Part shown: in pieces, positions 41,630-46,479 of the stretch
Numbering within the stretch: the first letter of the stretch is position 1
Layout: every line of letters starts with the position of its first letter
Origin: Bacillus sp. MUM 116
Lineage (GTDB): Bacteria > Bacillota > Bacilli > Bacillales > Cytobacillaceae
Assembly: GCF_001866655.1 (NCBI RefSeq)
Contig: NZ_MLYR01000039.1
Span: 1-46,479 of the forward strand
DNA: 46,479 bases
Reading direction: 5' to 3'
Position numbers and translations under genes: made by a program
The notes under the pieces: model-generated
Told to the model about the DNA's origin: nothing
The model's input: the letters and a program-made list of their open reading frames with translations, nothing else
The model's database searches: none

Positions 41630-42637
41630 CTATTTCGTATACTTTATTCGCGGATCAACAAATACATATAATAGATCCACAATTAAATTAATTAATACAA
41701 AGATTGCTGCGATAATCAAAATCCCCGACTGTATAACCGGATAATCACGGTAGGCAATGGCATCGTACAAGTAACGGCCAATTCCCGGCCAGCCAAAAAT
41801 GGTTTCAGTTAAGATCGCTCCACCTAACAAAAGTCCCATTTGCAAACCAATTACTGTTAAAACAGGAATAACGGCATTTTTCAAAGAATGCTTGTACACT
41901 ACCCAAAACATTCGAAGCCCCTTTGCACGTGCTGTTCGGATGTAATCAGCTCTCATAACCTCAAGCATAGTAGCTCTAGTCATCCGTGCAATGATCGCCA
42001 TTGGAATCGTAGCAAGTGCAAAGCTTGGTAAAATTAAATGCTTTACAACGGTGCCAAACTGGTCAAATCTCCCCTGTAGCAGTGTATCGACCAGATATAA
42101 ATTTGTTATCGATGATACCGGATCACGGACATCCTCCCGTCCAGTGGTTGGAAACCAGCCTAAATGGATAGAAAACGCCCATTGCTCCATTAAACCAAGC
42201 CAGAAAATCGGAAGGGACACCCCTACTAACGCAACGACCATTGCCACATAATCAAACCATGATTTTGAAAACCATGCACTGATAATCCCTGCATTCACCC
42301 CAATAACTACAGCAATAATCATTGCAACAACTGCAAGTTCGATGGTTGCTGCCAAGTATGGCCAAATTTCTTCATTAATTGGTCCTCTAGTTCTTAATGA
42401 AGTTCCTAAATCACCATGAAGAAGGGCATTAATATAGTCAAAATATTGTATGTACCAAGGCTTATTTAAGCCTAATTGTTCGGTAAGCGTGGCAATTGCT
42501 TCCTTTGTTGCTCTTTGACCAAGAATTACCTGTGCAGGGTTTCCAGGAATAGCATGAATAATCGAAAAAACGACAAGAGTCATTCCAAATAATACCGGTA
42601 TTAATGAAAAGACACGGCGGAGCGTATATGTAAACAA
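41630..42637 (-). CDS. Peptide-type ABC transporter permease (DppB/OppB family)
   Basis: First membrane subunit, about 335 residues with six helices. TLRRVFSLIPVLFGMTLVVFSIIHAIPGNPA at the N terminus, QYFDYINALLHGDLGTSLRTRGP and the coupling loop RTARAKGLRMFWVVYKHSLKNAVIPVLTVIG mark the DppB/OppB family. The GTG at 42646 overlaps the AGAGGGTG ribosome site, so I favour the TTG at 42637, nine bases beyond it; this is not certain. Twelve bases separate it from the DppC-type gene. Confidence 0.93.
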   Translation of the reverse strand: MFTYTLRRVFSLIPVLFGMTLVVFSIIHAIPGNPAQVILGQRATKEAIATLTEQLGLNKPWYIQYFDYINALLHGDLGTSLRTRGPINEEIWPYLAATIELAVVAMIIAVVIGVNAGIISAWFSKSWFDYVAMVVALVGVSLPIFWLGLMEQWAFSIHLGWFPTTGREDVRDPVSSITNLYLVDTLLQGRFDQFGTVVKHLILPSFALATIPMAIIARMTRATMLEVMRADYIRTARAKGLRMFWVVYKHSLKNAVIPVLTVIGLQMGLLLGGAILTETIFGWPGIGRYLYDAIAYRDYPVIQSGILIIAAIFVLINLIVDLLYVFVDPRIKYTK

Positions 42638-42693
42638 CTTTCTCACCCTCTTTTTAACAATGATAGTTTTTCTGTCAGATGCTATTAGCTAAC

Positions 42694-42719
42694 AAAAGAG
42701 GAGGCAAAGCTCCCCTTTT
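42694..42719. terminator. Weak hairpin after the binding-protein gene
   Basis: AAAAGAGGAG (42694-42703) / CTCCCCTTTT (42710-42719) with a G-T wobble and no full T-run after it. Such hairpins often stabilise the abundant binding-protein message or let only part of the transcripts read into the permease genes. Confidence 0.6.
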
Positions 42720-42728
42720 GCAACATAA

Positions 42729-44342
42729 TTACTTGAAGTATACGTTTGTTAAAGGTTCAGATCCTGTTGGATGTGGAAGATATCCAGCCACATCTTTACC
42801 CGCTGCCAATAGCGGTGTTGAGTGTACAAGCGGGATCCACGGTGCATCGTCATGGATAATTTCCTGTGCCTGCTTATAAAGATCGTTACGTTTCTTTTGA
42901 TCTGGCTCAGTTTGAGCTTTAATTAAAATGTCATGTAATTTGTCATTGCTATAGAACGAATAGTTATTAGCTCCAATGCTGTCTTTATCAAGCAATGTGT
43001 ACAAGAAGTTGTCAGCATCTCCATTATCACCTGTCCATCCTAGCATGTAGGCATCAAACTTACCTTTTGCTGCATCAGCTAAATAAGTAGCCCAGTCTTC
43101 TGATTTAATATTGGCTTTTACACCGATCTTGCTGAAGCTTTCTTGAATAACTTCCGCCACTTTTTGAGCCTCAGGCATATAAGGACGTGCTACAGGCATT
43201 GCCCATAGATCCATGGTGAATCCCTTAGCGTAACCAGCCTTGGCTAATAACTTTTTCGCTTGCTCCAAGTCGTACGGATAAGCTTGAACTGCATCATTAT
43301 AGCCCTCAACAGATGGCGGCATTGTGTTTTTCGCTTCTACTGCTTTACCGCCATAGAATGCATCAATAATCGCCTTCTTATCAACAGCCATATTTAACGC
43401 TTGACGTACAAGCTTATTATCAAATGGTTTACGATTTACAGTAAAACCGATATAACCTACGTTCATGGATGGACGCTCAACTACTTGCAGATTCGCATTT
43501 GATTTAACAGTGGCTTCATCTGAATTATTAAGACCATCCATGATATCGACTTCGCCATTTGTTAAAGCATTAAGACGTGCTGTATTTTCAGGAATGACAC
43601 GGAAAATAACTTTATTTAGCTTAGGCAGACCTTTTTTCCAATAGTCAGGGTTCTTTTCAAGTGTAATACTGTCATTTTGTTTCCACTCTACAAACTTAAA
43701 TGGTCCTGTACCAACTGGATTTTTTCTGAAATCAGCCCCGTATTTCTTTACAGCAGTTGGGCTGGCAATTCCAAATGGTGACATGGCCAAGTTCTTTAGG
43801 AATGGAGCTTGAGGTCTCTTAAGCACAAATTGAACGGTGTTACCATCAACAGCTTTTACCTCTTTAATAACGTGTCCTTTGTCCTTCTTAAAGCCGCCGA
43901 ACATTGTATAATAAGGGAATTTATCTGCATCCCCATTCATCCAGCGGTCGAAGTTAAATACAACGGCATCCGCATTAAAATCTGTTCCATCTTGGAATTT
44001 AACCCCTTCTTGCAGCTTGAAAGTATAAGTTAAGCCATCCGGGCTGACTTCCCAACTTTTTGCAAGGCCCGGATGAATTGTTGTATCCTGTGGACCATAT
44101 TCAAGAAGCGTTTCAAAAATATTTTGTGTTACCTTAAAGGTTTCACCTTCAGTTGTCGTAATTGGATCAAGTGAAGTAGAATCACCGCCACGCGCAAACA
44201 CAAGTGTATCTTTTTTCGAGCCGCCGCTAGAAGCAGGGTCTTTTTTGCTATCTGCATTATTACTTGTTTTACTGCTGCAGCCAACAAGGAACATGCTGAT
44301 TGCCAAAAACGAAATGAATAACAATTTCATGGTTTTCTTCAT
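42729..44342 (-). CDS. Peptide-type substrate-binding lipoprotein
   Basis: Extracellular solute-binding protein (family 5), about 537 residues. The lipoprotein signal MKKTMKLLFISFLAISMFLVGC ends in a lipobox LVGC, with a Ser/Lys/Asn-rich tether. Body motifs: SLDPITTTEGETFKVTQNIFETLLEY, SPDGLTYTFKLQEGVKFQDGTDFNADAVVFNFDRW, and the C-terminal WTGDNGDADNFLYTLLDKDS, all typical of DppA/AppA-like binders. Start at 44342 is chosen for GGGGGT nine bases upstream and a normal signal length. Ligand is unknown; the context next to amino-acid catabolic genes does not decide it. Confidence 0.93.
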   Translation of the reverse strand: MKKTMKLLFISFLAISMFLVGCSSKTSNNADSKKDPASSGGSKKDTLVFARGGDSTSLDPITTTEGETFKVTQNIFETLLEYGPQDTTIHPGLAKSWEVSPDGLTYTFKLQEGVKFQDGTDFNADAVVFNFDRWMNGDADKFPYYTMFGGFKKDKGHVIKEVKAVDGNTVQFVLKRPQAPFLKNLAMSPFGIASPTAVKKYGADFRKNPVGTGPFKFVEWKQNDSITLEKNPDYWKKGLPKLNKVIFRVIPENTARLNALTNGEVDIMDGLNNSDEATVKSNANLQVVERPSMNVGYIGFTVNRKPFDNKLVRQALNMAVDKKAIIDAFYGGKAVEAKNTMPPSVEGYNDAVQAYPYDLEQAKKLLAKAGYAKGFTMDLWAMPVARPYMPEAQKVAEVIQESFSKIGVKANIKSEDWATYLADAAKGKFDAYMLGWTGDNGDADNFLYTLLDKDSIGANNYSFYSNDKLHDILIKAQTEPDQKKRNDLYKQAQEIIHDDAPWIPLVHSTPLLAAGKDVAGYLPHPTGSEPLTNVYFK

Positions 44343-44397
44343 GCGTTCTTTTACCCCCATTTTTTCTTTTAAAATTTTTATCATAAACGCATCATGC

Positions 44398-45366
44398 TTA
44401 TTCGTTGAACAAATGGCATGCTACGTAATGACCATTAAGGTTTCGTTCTTTCGGTCTAGTCGTTTTGCAGATGTCCATACATTCGGAACACCTTGTATGA
44501 AATGCACAGCCTGAAGGAGGATTCGCCGGGCTCGGCAGCTCTCCATCTATTAAAATCGTTTCCCTTTTCAGGTCAGGGTCCGGAATTGGTACCGCTGAAA
44601 GAAGCGCTTTTGTGTAGGGATGCAGCGGATTATCGTAAAGCTCTTCACTATCAGCCAATTCTATTAATCTACCTAAATACATAACGCCAACCCGGTCACT
44701 AATATGCCGGACCACCCCTAAATCATGTGCGATAAATATGTATGTAAGACCAAATTCCTGCTGAATATCTTTCATAAGGTTAAGGACCTGAGCCTGAATG
44801 GACACATCTAGTGCGGATACTGGTTCATCTGCAATAATCAGCTTTGGTTTCGTCATTAATGCTTTCGCAATCCCTATACGCTGACGCTGCCCGCCGCTGA
44901 ATTGATGTGGGTATCGCTTGGCATGATAACTGCTTAAGCCAACCACTTCGAGCATTTCTTTAACCCGTTTCTGCCTTTCTTCCTTTGTTCCGATACCATG
45001 AACAATCAATGGCTCCTCAAGAATCTGTTCGACAGAATGGCGGGGATTCAAAGAAGCATAGGGATCCTGAAACACCATTTGAATATCCCTGCGGATTTTT
45101 CGTAATTCCGATTTTGACAAGCTTGTAATCTCTTTATCTTCAAAATTAATTTTCCCGTCACTTGCCTCTATCAGCCTCATGAGGAGGCGTCCGGTTGTGG
45201 ATTTACCGCAGCCACTTTCACCAACAATCCCGAGCGTTTCCCCTTTTTTTACATAAAAAGAAACATCATCGACCGCTTTAACCTCCCCTTTTTTCCTGCC
45301 GAGAAGACCGCCTGTGATGGGGAAATACTTTTTCAAACCGTTCACTTCAAGAAGTAACTCCGACAT
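44398..45366 (-). CDS. Peptide-type ABC transporter ATPase (DppF/OppF family)
   Basis: Cytoplasmic ATPase subunit, about 322 residues: Walker A GESGCGKST, Q-loop MVFQDPYASLNPRH, signature LSGGQRQRIGIAKAL, Walker B LIIADEPVSALDVSIQ and H-loop FIAHDLGVV. The C-terminal oligopeptide-transporter extension has GCAFHTRCSECMDICKTT, whose cysteines match those thought to bind an iron-sulfur cluster in some family members. AGGAG lies eight bases before the ATG at 45366; a GTG three codons upstream is less well placed. Its start overlaps the end of the DppD-type gene by about 20 bases. Confidence 0.95.
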   Translation of the reverse strand: MSELLLEVNGLKKYFPITGGLLGRKKGEVKAVDDVSFYVKKGETLGIVGESGCGKSTTGRLLMRLIEASDGKINFEDKEITSLSKSELRKIRRDIQMVFQDPYASLNPRHSVEQILEEPLIVHGIGTKEERQKRVKEMLEVVGLSSYHAKRYPHQFSGGQRQRIGIAKALMTKPKLIIADEPVSALDVSIQAQVLNLMKDIQQEFGLTYIFIAHDLGVVRHISDRVGVMYLGRLIELADSEELYDNPLHPYTKALLSAVPIPDPDLKRETILIDGELPSPANPPSGCAFHTRCSECMDICKTTRPKERNLNGHYVACHLFNE

Positions 45367-46360
45367 GTTTGTCACTCCTCTCCTCTGATGAATGTAATAA
45401 ACATCTTACTTCATGCTCGTCTTTTTCCATTTTGTATAACTGAGGTGACTCCTCAAAACAACGTGAAAGCGCTTCCGAACATCTTGTCGCAAATCGACAG
45501 CCCTTCTTAACTGTTCCAGGTGCCGGAACATTACCAGGAATGCTGTATAATCGTTCTTTTTTGCCTCTAAGGTCTGGTACGGATTTAAGTAATCCCTTTG
45601 TATAGGGATGCTGCGGATTTTTAAGGATGGTTCGGACATCGCCTTGTTCGACGATTTGGCCGGAATACATGACAATGACTCGTTCACAAATTTCAGCTAC
45701 CACTCCTAAATCGTGGGTAATAAGAATGATGGATGTATTTGTTTTTTTATTTAAATTCTTCATTAATGCAAGGATTTGTGCCTGAATGGTTACATCCAGT
45801 GCGGTTGTCGGCTCGTCGGCAATCAGCATTCGCGGGTTACAGGCCATCGCCATCGCAATCATAACACGCTGCCTCATCCCACCGGAAAGCTGGTGCGGAT
45901 ACTCTTTTAGAATCCCTTCTGCACGTGGAATCCCGACAAGCTTTAATAATTCTATGCATCTATCAATTGCTTCTTTTTTTGAAAGGTTAGTATGTAATTG
46001 AATCGCTTCTATAAGTTGATTACCAATCGTAAATAACGGATTTAATGACGTCATTGGTTCTTGGAAAATCATTGAAATCTGATTCCCGCGGATTTTTCGC
46101 CACTCTTTTTCGGATAAAGAGGTTAAATCCTTTCCTTCAAAAGAAATTTCTTCGGCTTCAATTTTTCCCGGGGGGATTGGAATTAATCCCATTGTCGTTA
46201 AAGAAGTTACACTTTTACCACTGCCTGATTCCCCAACAATTCCAAGAATTTCTCCTTCTTTTAACTCAAAACTGATTCCATCCACTGCAGGGACGTATTT
46301 TTTTCCCGACAGAAAAGAAACTTTTAGGTCTTTTATTTTTAGAATAGGGTCTTTGCTCAC
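45347..46360 (-). CDS. Peptide-type ABC transporter ATPase (DppD/OppD family)
   Basis: First gene of the importer operon, 337 residues. Walker A GESGSGKSV, Q-loop MIFQEPMTSLNPLF, signature LSGGMRQRVMIAMAM, Walker B MLIADEPTTALDVTIQAQ, H-loop ITHDLGVVAEICERV, and the C-terminal GCRFATRCSEALSRC cysteine cluster. Start is GTG, five bases after an AGGTAGGTG ribosome site. The upstream 119 bases to the window edge are very AT-rich and probably hold the promoter, but no single -35/-10 pair stands out. Confidence 0.95.
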   Translation of the reverse strand: MSKDPILKIKDLKVSFLSGKKYVPAVDGISFELKEGEILGIVGESGSGKSVTSLTTMGLIPIPPGKIEAEEISFEGKDLTSLSEKEWRKIRGNQISMIFQEPMTSLNPLFTIGNQLIEAIQLHTNLSKKEAIDRCIELLKLVGIPRAEGILKEYPHQLSGGMRQRVMIAMAMACNPRMLIADEPTTALDVTIQAQILALMKNLNKKTNTSIILITHDLGVVAEICERVIVMYSGQIVEQGDVRTILKNPQHPYTKGLLKSVPDLRGKKERLYSIPGNVPAPGTVKKGCRFATRCSEALSRCFEESPQLYKMEKDEHEVRCLLHSSEERSDKHVGVTS

Positions 46361-46479
46361 GTTTACACCTACCTGTTAGTTAAATTATTTTGTATTTTGT
46401 GACCTTTAAAATATCATAATATAATAAATTTTCCTTTAATTTAGACATATTTATTATATCTATAATTTCTGAATATAGC

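Overview
The window looks like a chromosomal segment of a spore-forming member of the Bacillaceae (Bacillus/Neobacillus-like). It is AT-rich with strong Shine-Dalgarno sites. It carries the Bacillus yfh neighbourhood (mutY, yfhP, yfhJ, sspK, yfhH, recX, yfhE, yfhD) and an argCJBD-carAB-argF order familiar from Bacillus, with argGH attached. Regulatory sites are Bacillus-type: an S-box, ARG boxes, a perfect cre, a SigL (sigma-54) promoter and DnaA boxes. No prophage, transposase, CRISPR array, rRNA or tRNA was seen.

Layout. 1-5.9 kb: DNA repair (mutY, recX) interleaved with small sporulation-associated genes (sspK, a YpzG-like gene, yfhE, yfhD), a short-chain dehydrogenase, a 115-bp MITE-like repeat and a cluster of eight same-direction DnaA-box-like 9-mers. 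6-8.6 kb: two family-2 glycosyltransferases, one fused to an N-terminal LamG-like domain. 8.8-10.3 kb: a lone homoserine dehydrogenase gene under a complete SAM riboswitch with sigma-A promoter and terminator. 10.3-22.8 kb: the arginine and carbamoyl-phosphate operon argC-J-B-D-carA-B-argF-argG-argH on the minus strand. ARG boxes overlap its main promoter, a cre lies about 95 bp upstream of the start site, and a second promoter/ARG box precedes argG. 22.9-25.2 kb: a DUF4395 membrane protein, and an ammonium transporter gene overlapped by a gene for an unknown coiled-coil protein.

25.3-30.1 kb: a divergent unit of an unusual winged-helix regulator against an APC permease plus a second, full-length argininosuccinate-lyase paralogue. 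30.1-40.2 kb: a catabolic island. gabP-gabT-gabD lie behind a near-perfect SigL promoter with paired upstream direct repeats and a divergent sigma-54 activator. A GNAT acetyltransferase follows, then glaH (csiD, glutarate 2-hydroxylase), lhgO (L-2-hydroxyglutarate oxidase) and a GntR/FadR-type regulator. This is the same gene set as the enterobacterial csiD-lhgO-gabDTP-csiR locus, here split into separately controlled units. Together the enzymes could convert GABA to succinate, and 5-aminovalerate through glutarate and L-2-hydroxyglutarate to 2-oxoglutarate. 40.2-40.7 kb: a non-coding tandem repeat of about 211-216 bp. 40.7-46.4 kb: a complete peptide-type ABC importer (two ATPases, lipoprotein, two permeases).

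The strongest leads for new biology are: the glaH leader, with its own sigma-A promoter and a nested intrinsic terminator about 50 bp before the gene; the split glutarate/GABA module with SigL control; the orphan lyase-permease-regulator unit; the coiled-coil partner of the ammonium transporter; and the extra-oriC DnaA-box array. All assignments come from reading the sequence and remembered family features; no database search was run.
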